Below, piece by piece: positions 10,151 through 20,390 of a stretch of DNA of 64,000 nucleotides (positions are counted from its first letter, which is position 1; the number at the start of each line of letters is the position of its first letter). Source of the stretch: Rhynchopus euleeides (lineage: Eukaryota; Euglenozoa; Diplonemea; Diplonemida; Diplonemidae); the NCBI GenBank assembly GCA_963210315.1, contig OY723269.1, forward strand, positions 1,364,001 to 1,428,000. The letters run 5' to 3'. Both the position numbers and the translations under genes were made by a program. The notes under the pieces are model-generated. The model searched no databases. It worked only from the letters and a program-made list of their open reading frames with translations, and was not told the DNA's origin.

Positions 10151-12522
10151 TAAAATAAATTCCAGCCACGATTCCCTTTCAAACTTTCCCCTTTCCCGCC
10201 GTTATATGGCCTTTATATTGTGAACGGCAGCAAACAAAAAAAAAAGAAAAATAAAAAAATGAATGAAAAAAACACTCTGCCCGCTGGGTTGGTCGTCGAT
10301 GCACACACACAGAAAAACCACAGCCCCATGTTCAACACAGCCACCCTTTCTGTGTCGCTTGCAGTTGACGCTAGTCTCTTTCTCTACTCACAACTGGAGA
10401 GCTGGCGTGTGCAACACACATCCTCTTCCCCCCTTCCCATCATGAAGGGGTTCAAAGGGAGGGAGAGGAGAAGGGATGTGCGTGTGTGAGTGTGTGTACC
10501 AAACATGCCAAACCAGAAACCTATTGGAGGCTGGATGGCCCTGGGCCCATCCTCTCTGCATCAGCGTTATTTTTTTTTCGCGCCAAAAAAAACACCTTGC
10601 AAAACGGCAATCCTGGGCACAGGGGGCAGGACGAAGGGAGCTCAGCACCCCACCCTGCGCTGCGCATTTTCGGATCGGATGAAATTCTGAAAATAAATAA
10701 GTCAGCGGCATCCGCTGAGCTGCCCCTTTTCCGCCCCTACTTTTGTTTTGATTTTATTCACCTACGAATTTATCAGCACGTCACAACATCACTCATCTCC
10801 TGGGTTTTTTATTGTTGATGTTCTATTCAGACTCTGATAGATCATGAGAACAGTTTATAGCACCATTGGTTGTTGGTTTCGTTGCGATTTCTTTTTACAT
10901 AGCTCTTTCTGTTTTATATGCGTGATTGCTCCTCCCCGCTTTCCGGGCGACCGAAGGTCCAGTGGACCTAGTCAGTCACTCAGTGCGAGAGGGGGGAGGA
11001 GAGGAGGACGTGTTGGTAGCAACAGTCTTCCGATTTATTCGGTTTCGTTTTTTTCTTTCATGCGTTCTGCTCTCTAGCGGTAATATTCCGGTATGGTGAG
11101 CTCGTTTTATATGTTTTTTTCTAAACACCTTCATTCTTTCTTGTTCATTATATCACAGCCGCCATCTTTGGTGTGGCGAGCAGAAATGTGGTTAGCCACA
11201 GCATTACATAAACCCCACAGGGAACGTCAGTTCGTCACAGTTTGGCGCTCGCACAGCGTCTTATCAGTATCTCGTTCGTGTCCCTGTTAAAGTTTGGGTC
11301 ATATTACTCGAGAACAGAGCGCATCCTAGGAAAATTGCAGAGTACTCATTTTCAACTGATGAATCGTGTGTCGTGTTATTTTTTTGCGCATCTTGATTTG
11401 CACCTCTTGCATGTCACAGACATGCCGCCGTCATTCGACATTGGTTGAACCCCGGTAAAGTGCGTGAAATCAGCATTCAAAAAAAAAAGAAATTATGATT
11501 ATCTACTGCCTGTTCATCACATATCGTCGGGCAGTCGTCACCACCGAAATAGCACATTCGCAGAGAAACAATCTGGCCTTTTGAAACTGCTTCCAAAGCC
11601 CTGGTCAGAGCCCCGCTCTTCCCCTCCCTCCCTCGAAAGTCAATCATGGGCAAGCGGAACGGTGTGTCTATCCCTGGGATTTCAAAAAACTTTTTGAAAC
11701 CCGAGCTTGGGCACCGCAAGTTTTTCCAAGCACCATGCTGGCGGGGAGCGGAGTGGCGGTCGAGCGGGCCCGGCCGGGGGGGGCCAACTGGGAGCCCTGT
11801 TGGCCGCCAGCAACGCAATACCATTTCATTGAATATCACTTTTCATTCCATCCACCCCGCACAAATGTTTTGCAGAAGAGTATTGGCAGATATTGCACTG
11901 CCCTTTTCGACTGACGCAAGCCCCTTCTCCTTCTCCCTTCTCCCCCCAACTCGATGCATTTGCACGGGTTCAAAGAGTGACTTGCACAAGGAAAACAATT
12001 AAAAAACAGACGACAACGGAAAAAGTCCTCAAAAAGACCCCCCTCCCTTCACCCACCCGCCGTGTCCGCCCGATCCTCGTGTTGACACCCTCCTCGGTGT
12101 GGTGTCAAGATTGGGATGCATGCGTTCAGAAAACAAAAAAAAATGGGTGATATTTTTTTTCACATAGCATTGCTGCCTCCATTGCCTCCCCCCCCAACGA
12201 CAGGGGGTGGAGGGGGGTGGAGTGGCAACCCAGCGCCAAACATCGCCAACATCACATTTGCTCTTTTCCCTGCGCCCCCCCCCCCCCCCCCGTTCCAGCC
12301 TTGCTTTTTCAACCCTACCCCCCCACGCCCGAGCAACTGCAGGTGCCAAGACAGCAGAGTGAACTGCCCTGGATATGGTGGAGGGATACCCTCCACCTCG
12401 AAAGGTGTGCATGCGTGTGTCGTGCCTCCCTTGTGCCAGGCATGCTGGAAAGCTCTGTAAAAAGTGGCCCATATCAGTCGTCCGCCTTCTGTGCTCGCCC
12501 CCCCCCCCTCATGTGGGCTTTT
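10151..12522. other. Intergenic, no supported gene
   Basis: No gene is supported. Frames are short and contradictory. A-rich and T-rich runs (10230-10270), C-runs (12278-12291) and short tandem words dominate. Confidence 0.5.
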
Positions 12523-13665
12523 TTTTAACCCTGTGCCTGGAATTTTGTCCAAAAAATATCACGTTTTCGCACAAGGCATAAAATGGTCAAAAAACCCGAA
12601 AATCGGGTTTGTAGGGTATATGTCCCCTGTCTGAAAATGCAAAATATGGCCCCGCAGGTGCCCCCAGAGTGATTTAAAATTGGAAAATCGACATTTTCCA
12701 CCTACGGGAAATCCCCCAAAATAGGGGGTCCCCAGTCACGAACCCCAAAAAAATGTCCCGCGCGCCTCTAAGGCACTCTGGATTTTTATTATGTCATCCA
12801 GATGTCACATCTGGGTCCAGGAACACCGGTTTTTGGCCTCAGGAAGTCGAAAAATATGTGTGGAAATTTTTATTCCTGACCAGGATCCCCTAAAAGCCCG
12901 ATTTCCCCTGTTTACACATGGGGGATTTCTTGCAACGCCCGCTCGTGTGCTGAGTGTGTTATCCGCGACGTGGATGCGGTCGCCCTCTTCCTCCCAGAAG
13001 CCACTGATCTTCCTCATCCAACTTCACCTCTGGATGTACGCGGCACGTGCTTGGGTTGTCCTGTCGCAGTGCAGCAGAAGGTCCCCTGTGCACTGCTGCC
13101 CAAGCCATTTCGGCTGCACGGAATACGCCACGCAGAGTAACGTGGTATCGCGTGACCAGCTCGTGAGGCTTGTGCCCCGAATCGAATCGATAGGCTGCGA
13201 GCTGCATTGCCTCGGTCAGTTGATGTCCTTGTGTGTGCATTTTTGTGCACAACAGTCCCTTGGGTATCTGCAGCGCAGGTGCCTGCACTGGACCAGGACT
13301 CCTGATTTGCCTCTGGCACTTGTGATCGGAACGGATGCGGCGACATGCCACGGTGCCCATGAATAGCCATGCCGGCACGAAAGTACGTTCACGACGGTTG
13401 ATTACCATTGCCGCACTCTGTCAGAACCAAGGGTCGCAGCTCACCTGAACGCCCACCAGGCCCCCCAACAGGGGGTGAAACCAAAGGGTCCCCCCTGGGG
13501 TTTTTTGACCCAAAATTTTCGAATTCGACATGTCCCCGGGATTTCCACTATGTCGCAGATTTCGACCATTGGGTCAAGAAAATCTAAAAATCTAGGGGGG
13601 AGGTGCTGAAGGATTGCACTGAAAATTTTATCTAACTCGGTCAAAATTCCAGGCACAGGGTTTTT
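12523..13665. mobile_element. Possible DNA element bounded by 24-bp inverted repeats
   Basis: The word AACCCTGTGCCTGGAATTTT at 12527 recurs inverted at about 13640-13662, extending to roughly 24 bp with one mismatch. Inside are frames of 191 residues (plus, 12791-13366) and 149 residues (minus, 12959-13408). Neither resembles a known family, and because they overlap at most one can be real. I read this as a degraded or non-autonomous element; target duplications are hard to define in the T-rich flanks. Confidence 0.45.
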
Positions 13666-13831
13666 GCATTTTTGCGTTTTTTCAACTATTTTTTTCTGGT
13701 TTTTATTGCCCCCGACCAATACCCCCCCCCCTTTTTCTCCCGGCTGGAATGCGACAAAAAGAAGAGAGGAGGATTTGCCTTCTCCCGGGGGGATGGCGGC
13801 ACTGCCCTGCCCTCCCCCCACCCCCCCCCCC

Positions 13832-14982
13832 TAGGGGGGGTCAAATGGGGGTGACAAACACGATTTTTCAAAAAACCGGCGCAGAGGCCCCAAAGCCCCC
13901 GTAAACCCTCCAAACCCCCCCAGATCGGTCCGGAAACCCATCGAACCCCACTTTTCCACCATTCCGGGCACCTCAGGTGCCCGAATTGGGGTACCTAAAT
14001 TTTGTGCCACCGTTTGGTACCGTACAGTGCCACTGTGTGGGAGGTTGGAAAAGAAAATGCCCCAACACACCACATCTGAGGGTTGCAATGCATGTTGCTT
14101 GCCAACCACGTCATCCGGTGGGTGTCAGGCGCTATGTAGGTGGCATCAGCCAGGTCTTCGATGTGTTCTGGCTTGTATATGTACCTCCCTGCCTGCGGCA
14201 CAGGCACTGCCTTTGTCCCCCACACCAGCCACAGAGAGCGTATTGTACTCGGTCCACGGTTGCTGATTCATTGTGATGCGTTGTATCCTCGAGTGAACGT
14301 CACACACTAGTGACACCACCACCCGCCATCCGAGAGCTGTATTGACTTTGCGCGCTTCCGTTGCATTCACCTCGCCACGCATATTGCACTGTTCAGTACC
14401 AGTGCTCTTGGGCCAGGCAAAGTAGACCGCAGCAAGTACCAATTCTGGCACAATGGGTACCACGACAGCGCACTTCGTGTGTTCCCGGAATGTACAGCTC
14501 GTGTTGCAACAGTCGTTGTCAACACATCCCGGTTGTGGAGCACTGCTGCACAGGAATCACACGACCATCTGGACTTGTTCCGTACCTACAGGCAGCCTCC
14601 CGGTGCATGGTGGCAGGGAGGTACATATACAAGCCAGAACTCATCGAAGACCTGGCTAATGCCACCTACATAGCGCCTGACACCCACCGGATGACGTGGT
14701 TGGCAAGCAACATGCATTGCAACCCTCAGATGTGGTGTGTTGGGGCATTTTCTTTTCCAACCTCCCACACAGTGGCACTGTCCGGTACCAAACGGTGGCA
14801 CAAAATTTAGGTACCCCAATTCGGGCACCTGAGGTGCCCGGAATGGTGGAAAAGTCGGGTTCGATGGGTTTCCGGACCGATCTGGGGGGGTTTGGAGGGT
14901 TTACGGGGGCTTTGGGGCCTCTGCGCCGGTTTTTTGAAAAATCGTGTTTGTCCACGTAAAAGGGTGGCATTTGACCCCCCCT
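13832..14982. mobile_element. Foldback element copy 1, 341-bp inverted arms
   Basis: Arms 13853-14193 and 14612-14952 are near-perfect reverse complements around a 418-bp spacer. Outer edges read CTAGGGGGGGTCAAATG and its complement, with about 11 extra bases in the right edge. Each arm carries the same 60-odd-codon open stretch ending TKRWHKI before a stop, on opposite strands, and the spacer continues with coding-like sequence on the minus strand in another frame (ending 14463). This suggests the arms and spacer derive from a now broken gene of unknown identity. A second copy is at 27805-28942. Confidence 0.88.
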
Positions 14983-15796
14983 ACCCCCCCCCCCCCCCCC
15001 CGCGATTTGCAAGACAGGAAAAGAGAAAAGGACACCCCCCGGCTCCTCCCCACCACTCCCCCACCACCCCCTCCCCCCCACGACGCGTGCGTTGCAGAGC
15101 CAGGTGTGGCTCTATTTTGGGGGTATTTTGGCCAATTTTCGAAATCCTATTTTGGTTTTTTTGCACTTTTTTTGGGTGCTTTTTTGCACGATTTCTGTGC
15201 CTCAGACACAGATTTTGGTGTGATTTTTGCGCTATTTTGATTCACTCGGCCTGACCGATGCATACGATTCGAAAAAATGGCGAAAAAATCGCTATCAACA
15301 ACGGTGAACGAATGGAGGTAGATGGGGAAGTGGGAGGACACATCACGCCCTCTCACTGATCGCCATCTGTACACTACCTCTCTGTTCAAGGCGGTCAGTG
15401 TCACTTGATGGCGCTGCACACAAATCACTGCTACATCCCAGGGCGCCTTCCCTTGTGAGAATAGCGGAACTTCTGCGGTTGCAGTTTGGTGGTTGAGGCC
15501 GGCGGTGATATCACTTTGGTGACTGTGCTTCCTTCCCCCTGAGCTCGATCAGATCCAGGTCGACCTGGTGCTGCGTGGCTCCTGGTGTGCCATCTCTTGC
15601 ATGCCACGGATGCCCACCAAGTCGAACCCGAAACATGACGACCCTTTCGAGATGTCATGGCCGCAAGCCCGCAAACCCGATCGCATTCGCAAGGTGGTTC
15701 GTCTCTTAGAGATCAGTGCTCGGGCCCAGCCTTCCGCGAGGGTGCTGGAACCGCAGCCCCGTACGCGCAAGGACTTGGCTCCAAGACCAGGCACAT
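14983..15796. other. Intergenic, no supported gene
   Basis: It opens with a C-run next to the foldback element, followed by T-rich and mixed sequence. No frame is convincing. Confidence 0.45.
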
Positions 15797-15863
15797 GCCA
15801 CAGGGGGGTGTGGGGGGCGGAGCCCCCCAGCCGCCGGAGGCCACGGTAGCGAACGTCTGTTGG
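15797..15863. repeat. G-rich hairpin repeat, pair 1 unit a
   Basis: A ~67-bp unit: CCACAGGGGGGT, the palindrome GGGGGGCGGAGCCCCCC, then CAGCCGCCGGAGGCCACGG and a tail ending in CTGTTGG. Five full copies and one truncated copy occur in the window, always as close pairs. Confidence 0.92.
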
Positions 15864-15953
15864 CCTGGCTCCATAGTCGCATACGCTCAAGTACAACACA
15901 ACTGACAGATAGCACATGTCGCATGGGGGGACGATAAATTGTCGCGCAAAGAC

Positions 15954-16021
15954 ACGCCACAGGGGGGTCTGGGGGGCGGAGCCCCCCAGCCGCCGGAGGC
16001 CACGGTAGGGAACATCTGTTG
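15954..16021. repeat. G-rich hairpin repeat, pair 1 unit b
   Basis: Same unit as 15797-15863, same orientation, about 158 bp downstream, with the tail AACATCTGTT. Confidence 0.92.
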
Positions 16022-16084
16022 GTTTGAGCTCGAGAGCAAGCCTCTCACACCGCCCTCCGACCCCCCTCTCCACCCCCCAGGTGC

Positions 16085-16375
16085 AACATTTTTTTGCACC
16101 CGGAAAATGTGTTCTTTTGACTGTTTGAGCACATCCAAGACCGGGAACATAGAAGAATTCTGCCAATGCCAAGTAGGGTCACAATAAAACCCAAAGGAAA
16201 ATGGTGCAAAAAAGTAGTGACCACCACCCCCATCCCCACCTCCGGGTGCAAAAATTTTTTTGGCCACGGAAAATGTGTTCTTTTGAATGTTTGAGCACAT
16301 CCAAGACCGGGAACATAAAAATTTTCTGCCAATACCAAGTAGGGTCACAATAAAATCCAAAGGAAAATAGTGCAA
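16085..16375. repeat. ~160-bp tandem repeat, two units
   Basis: Units at about 16085-16215 and 16246-16375 share the blocks GGAAAATGTGTTCTTTTGA, TTTGAGCACATCCAAGACCG and AAGTAGGGTCACAATAAAA. No coding potential is evident. Confidence 0.88.
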
Positions 16376-16552
16376 AAAAATAGTGCAAAAAAATATTTTT
16401 TCCCCAAATTCCTATTTTCATTCCGTGAAATAGATACACGCCTGTGCAGAGCTTCTCATTTTTTTTTTGCGATAAGCAGGCCCCTCCTGGTCTCAAGCAA
16501 AGAAGACTGTTGGCAGCGCATGTGAGTGTTCACACATACCCCGCACAGGAAT

Positions 16553-16730
16553 CAGCGCAGAAATAAACGCTCGCGACCTTCGCGGAAGGAAGCTTTTCAC
16601 AGGAGCTTCCACAGCCTTATGACACAGGGGTGTGTGTGCTCAACGAACAGTCACCCGGAGCTGCCATTTTTTTGCAGTTGCCGGGCAGGGTGTTTTCCCT
16701 GCCCGGCAACTGCTGGCACGATTTTTGAGT
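16553..16730. repeat. Dispersed repeat D, copy 1, with hairpin
   Basis: It matches a family also seen at 18891-19075, 25165-25349, 36996-37151 and more distantly 49095-49255. Shared words are TTCACAGG-GCTTCCACAGCC, GCTCAACG, CCGGA-CTGCC and GCAGTTGC-GGGCAGGGTGT. In this copy the last part folds into a hairpin (16677-16711) with GTTGCCGGGCAGGG paired to its complement. Confidence 0.75.
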
Positions 16731-17116
16731 TTTGCTTGTCGGCGGGAAAAAATACCACCACATCCTGCAGCGGGTTTGCGAGCAAATACCACCACATCCT
16801 GCAGCCGACATCCCACCACCCCCTTGCAGGAGGCGGCACTGCCCTCACACATCTGACCCACTGCCCCCCCGAGTCTCATTGCAAAGCCCTGTGTGTCTGC
16901 ACACAGCGCTTGGAGACATCCACACACTACCCACCCACCCCGCTTCCCCCACCCCCCCGCCCTCCTTAAGAAGGTGTCTGGGAGTGCACGTTCTGTCAGG
17001 TCTCTCGTCTTACCCAAGAGGCTGATCTGGGTGCCACCAACTCCTTCTCCCCGTCCCCGGCCCTGGTTTAGCGACTCGGCTTGCCGCGGTAGCAACTCCC
17101 GAGGGGGGCACGCGCG

Positions 17117-18145
17117 ATGACGAAGTGGGGTGGTGAGAGCGACGATGAGGTCGACGTGTTTGGCGACGCGATCCCGCAGGAAGTGCCTGTCGTTGGAGGT
17201 GCCAGCGGGCGGCGGAGCGTGAGGGCGTTTGGAAAGCAGTCCATTGTGGGCGACGTGCATGCCGGGCCGAAGCCTGCCCGGGCGAAGTTTATCGGACTCC
17301 AGGTGAGCGTGCCGCACTACAAAATTATGGATGGCCTGAAGCCCGGAAGCAAGCGGTCCTACGTCGCGTATGTCGTGCAGTGCCAGGGAGCGGAGGCTTC
17401 GTGGCAGGTTCACAAACGTTTCAGCGAGTTTGGGTCGCTCCACCGCGCGCTGGTGTCGTCTAAGGGACATGAGGCGAAGAAAATTCCCGCATTCCCTTCG
17501 AAGCTGAAGCGCCCCCTGGAGGCAGACATGGCTCTGGTGAAGCGCCGCGTCGAGATGCTCGGGAAGTACATCGGGAGCGTGTGGAAGCTTGCGGATGCGG
17601 GGAAGCTGCGGCGCGAGGTGCTGGAGCAGTTTCTGCAGGAGGACACGCACACCGCGGTGGCCACATCCCCCACCGCACGGAGCGACCCTGCTGCGAACAA
17701 CCACGTCATTCAGATCTTCGGGCCGGAGGACGACGATGTGTTTAGCAATGCGGGCTGTGCGCTGCTGGATGGCAACGCCGAAGGTGGGTTCATCAAACTT
17801 CCAGAGGCCCCGTGGACACCGAAGGTGACTGTCATGAGCACAGACAGTGATCATCACATCGTGCTGGACCTGCCAGGCATGTCGGACAGCGATCTCACAG
17901 TCACCGCGCTGGAGAACGGGATCCGCGTGTCTGGGGAGCGGGCGCTGGATCTGGAGAACTGCAACATCGTGCACAACGACCGTGAGTTTGGTTCCCTCGC
18001 AATCGACTTCATCGTGCCCGAGCGGTACGCCCCGTACACCAGCTTTACAAACCGAATGTCGCATGGCTGCCTCTACATCACCTTCTCTGGGTCTTCCGTA
18101 GGGTATGCACTGCAGGCTTTCCTGCCACAGGGGGGCATAAGATGA
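17117..18145 (+). CDS. PX domain joined to HSP20-like alpha-crystallin domain
   Basis: A single-exon 342-residue protein from an ATG at 17117. Residues about 55-178 form a PX domain, a phosphoinositide-binding module of sorting proteins: HKRFSEFGSLHRAL gives the basic-x-F-S-x-F signature, IPAFPSKLKRP the proline-rich loop, followed by the long basic helix. Residues about 237-326 look like the alpha-crystallin/HSP20 domain: VLDLPGMSDSDLTV, ENGIRVSGER and a late HGCLYITF strand. Small HSPs are holdase chaperones, so the fusion might bring chaperone activity to endosomal membranes; that is inference. The last six residues lie in the direct repeat of the adjacent retroelement (from 18128), so the natural C-terminus may have been altered. 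A possible GTATG splice site near 18102 means an original downstream exon cannot be excluded. Confidence 0.85.
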   Translation: MTKWGGESDDEVDVFGDAIPQEVPVVGGASGRRSVRAFGKQSIVGDVHAGPKPARAKFIGLQVSVPHYKIMDGLKPGSKRSYVAYVVQCQGAEASWQVHKRFSEFGSLHRALVSSKGHEAKKIPAFPSKLKRPLEADMALVKRRVEMLGKYIGSVWKLADAGKLRREVLEQFLQEDTHTAVATSPTARSDPAANNHVIQIFGPEDDDVFSNAGCALLDGNAEGGFIKLPEAPWTPKVTVMSTDSDHHIVLDLPGMSDSDLTVTALENGIRVSGERALDLENCNIVHNDREFGSLAIDFIVPERYAPYTSFTNRMSHGCLYITFSGSSVGYALQAFLPQGGIR

Positions 18146-19140
18146 TGTGGTTCAGTTTCCCCCCGGGGCCTCGCGTTGCCTTAATGTTTGGCCTGGGCAC
18201 CCGCCTCCACATGCAGTGCAGGCGGGTCTTTTTCTTGTGGCAGTGTCGGTGACACCAAATCGCCTGCTGCTGACATGTCGAAGTGATTTCCACCGCGGCG
18301 CACAGCACCCACACTCTCCCCCCACAACAGGTCCGATTCCGCGAGCGTATCAACCTCATCCCCTATGATGTCGCACCGAACAGATCTCTCCATTCCGTCT
18401 GGCCGGAGGGCATGAGTGCCGCCGTAGGGATGTCCCAGGCCCAGAGCCTTGCACCTTGCCTTGAGCGCAGCCTGATTGTCGAGTGAGGGGGTAGGGGGGG
18501 GGGGGGAGGGGGATGGGGTAATGAAGCAGGAGAACAGGAAAAACCACACCCACAGAGCAGTGTGTCCGCGCACACACTGCTCTGTGGGTGTGGTTTTTCC
18601 TGTTCTCCTGCTTCATTACCCCATCCCCCCCATCAAATGAATATCCTCCCAGCACCCCCCGCGCGCGTCTGATTCCGTTCCGTTCTGTCTCTCTGGAATA
18701 TGCTGGGGTTAGGGTGTGTGTGTGCGTGTGTGGTGACCACGTTTTGTGTGGGGAGATCCTGCGCGCGGATCATAGCCCACCCCTGTGCGTGTGTGTGTGT
18801 GTGAGGCACTGGGGTGGCAGCTAGGAGAGGGGTGGGGGGTGGGTGGGCTTCTGTATGGTTTTGTCGTGTGATCAACGGGGAATATTTTTTACCGGCTACC
18901 GAGCGGCGGAGTGGAGCGAAGTCGCGAAGTAACGAAGGAAATCGTACGGGCTTTGTTAAGGATCACACCTCCGTTGCCACTTCACAGGGGCTTCCACAGC
19001 CTTTGGCACAGGTGTGCGTTCAACGGAAAATAGTAGTCCGGATCTGCCCTTTTTAGCAGTTGCTGGGCAGGGTGTTTTTCTCTGATAATAGCGGGATGAG
19101 TATGATTTCTTTTTTCGTCGGGGGTTCCTTCAATTTTTCT
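18128..19140 (+). repeat. Direct repeat B1 (1013 bp)
   Basis: It is copied without visible change at 24402-25414 (offset 6274). It contains a perfect 58-bp hairpin and a copy of dispersed repeat D (18891-19075), and begins inside the last codons of the PX-HSP20 gene. Confidence 0.95.
18508..18629. repeat. Perfect hairpin, 58-bp arms, 6-base loop
   Basis: Arms 18508-18565 and 18572-18629 pair without mismatch around the loop CCGCGC. The same hairpin is at 24782-24903 in B2. It could be a transcription end signal, a replication or packaging structure of the element, or a small foldback insertion. Confidence 0.95.
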
Positions 19141-19274
19141 GTAGCCTCATGCAATGAAGGAGGAAATGGAACACGGAGAAAGCAGGTCATTCGAGTTTAC
19201 GGCACGCGTAGTGCCGTAATTGCAGAGCCACATCTCACCTCATCACAGGTCGAGGTGTGTGCGTTTCACCACCA
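19141..19274 (+). repeat. Direct repeat A1 (~134 bp)
   Basis: It begins GTAGCCTCATGCAATG and ends GTGCGTTTCACCACCA; repeated at 24270-24403. It contains a short inverted pair, TTTACGGCAC / GTGCCGTAA. The end word GTGTGTGCGTTTCACCAC also occurs alone at about 24194-24212. Confidence 0.93.
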
Positions 19275-19309
19275 CTCTCACAACCTCTCCCAAACAACCA
19301 AACAACACA

Positions 19310-20302
19310 ATGCCGGACCGGAACGCAACCGTGATCATCGACCAGGCGTGGATCGATGTTCCGACCCCGGTTGTTCCGGGAAACGCAGCGGGGGTGGACG
19401 GCACCCCCGACTGCGTGTTTCCGGAGTGCGGGGCGCTGCACTCCGACGCGCACTCGTCTGTGTGTCGCATGTGTGGAAGGCGGACGACGAAGAGCTGCCT
19501 GAAGGCCTACATGGAGGGCACGGGGGATCAGACGGTCGAGAAGATGACCGACCAGTGGATGGAGCCACACTGGGTCTGCCCCCTCTGCGCGCTGTATCTC
19601 CACAATGGTGAGGCAACATGGACCCTCAAGGAGGAGGACGAGGGCGACGCCGATGCCAACATGAGTGACGCTACGCCCAAGGTGAGGGACCTCTGGGAGT
19701 TGATGAGGGGTGTGGATAACCCAAACACCAAGGCAATTCTGGAGGAGGTCTTGGATGATATGCAGAGGAAGGAGCGGCAGGCGAAGCTGGAACGCGAGGG
19801 GCTGACCGGCACCCGCATCACGGTGGTGGAGCAATGGCGCCACCGGATGCAGTCGCCAGCGCTGCACGCAATGGCCATGAGGGCACTGCGTGATCGTTTC
19901 GGGAAGGGGGCGGACGATGCGGCTGCGGCAGCGACCGGGCCCCAGCACGAACTTCGGGTCGCGCTCTCCGTGTTGGACATCCTGATCCCCATCGTGTCGA
20001 CGAAGCCTGAGGCAGTGCAAGCTGCCCACAACCTCCTGGTCCGCTTGGAGGGGCTGCGCCTCCGGGAGTGGTACGGGCTCGCGGCGCAGCTGCACTGGGA
20101 GCGGCGGCTGGAGGGCATGCCGGCAAGCGCGCTGACGGAGCAACTATTCAGGTCGCTCCAGAGCCAAGCCCAGAGCGAGGGCGAGAAGGAGAAGGCCAAC
20201 AACAAGCGGCGCCGCACCGAGGGCGCGTGGGACGAGGAGGAAGAGAGGCCAGTGGTGCCGAAGGGAGGTAAGGGGGGAAAGGGATCCAAGTGGGGCAAGT
20301 GA
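19310..20302 (+). CDS. Gag-like protein with cysteine-rich zinc-binding region
   Basis: The start is the ATG at 19310 (AACACAATGCC), giving 330 residues to a TGA at 20300-20302. Residues about 33-95 hold spaced Cys/His (DCVFPECG, SVCRMCGRR, SCLKAY, HWVCPLC), a probable zinc-binding, RING/PHD-like region. The middle is helical and charged; the C-terminus has KKRRR-type basic residues and a GGKGGKGSKWGK tail, suitable for nucleic-acid binding. Position, length and zinc/basic make-up suggest the nucleocapsid protein of the element. It is in the same reading frame as the recombinase, separated only by this TGA. Confidence 0.75.
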   Translation: MPDRNATVIIDQAWIDVPTPVVPGNAAGVDGTPDCVFPECGALHSDAHSSVCRMCGRRTTKSCLKAYMEGTGDQTVEKMTDQWMEPHWVCPLCALYLHNGEATWTLKEEDEGDADANMSDATPKVRDLWELMRGVDNPNTKAILEEVLDDMQRKERQAKLEREGLTGTRITVVEQWRHRMQSPALHAMAMRALRDRFGKGADDAAAAATGPQHELRVALSVLDILIPIVSTKPEAVQAAHNLLVRLEGLRLREWYGLAAQLHWERRLEGMPASALTEQLFRSLQSQAQSEGEKEKANNKRRRTEGAWDEEEERPVVPKGGKGGKGSKWGK

Positions 20303-20390
20303 CAAGCCACACCTGCGCAGGGAGAGCCGGGGTTGTGCGGGCCGGCGACACCTCCCTCAGACACACCGCCACTGCACACACAGTCCACAC

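Noticed and set aside
16640..18064. 474-codon minus-strand frame
   Set aside because: Antisense shadow of the PX-HSP20 gene plus upstream repeats; GC-rich codon bias leaves the opposite strand open.
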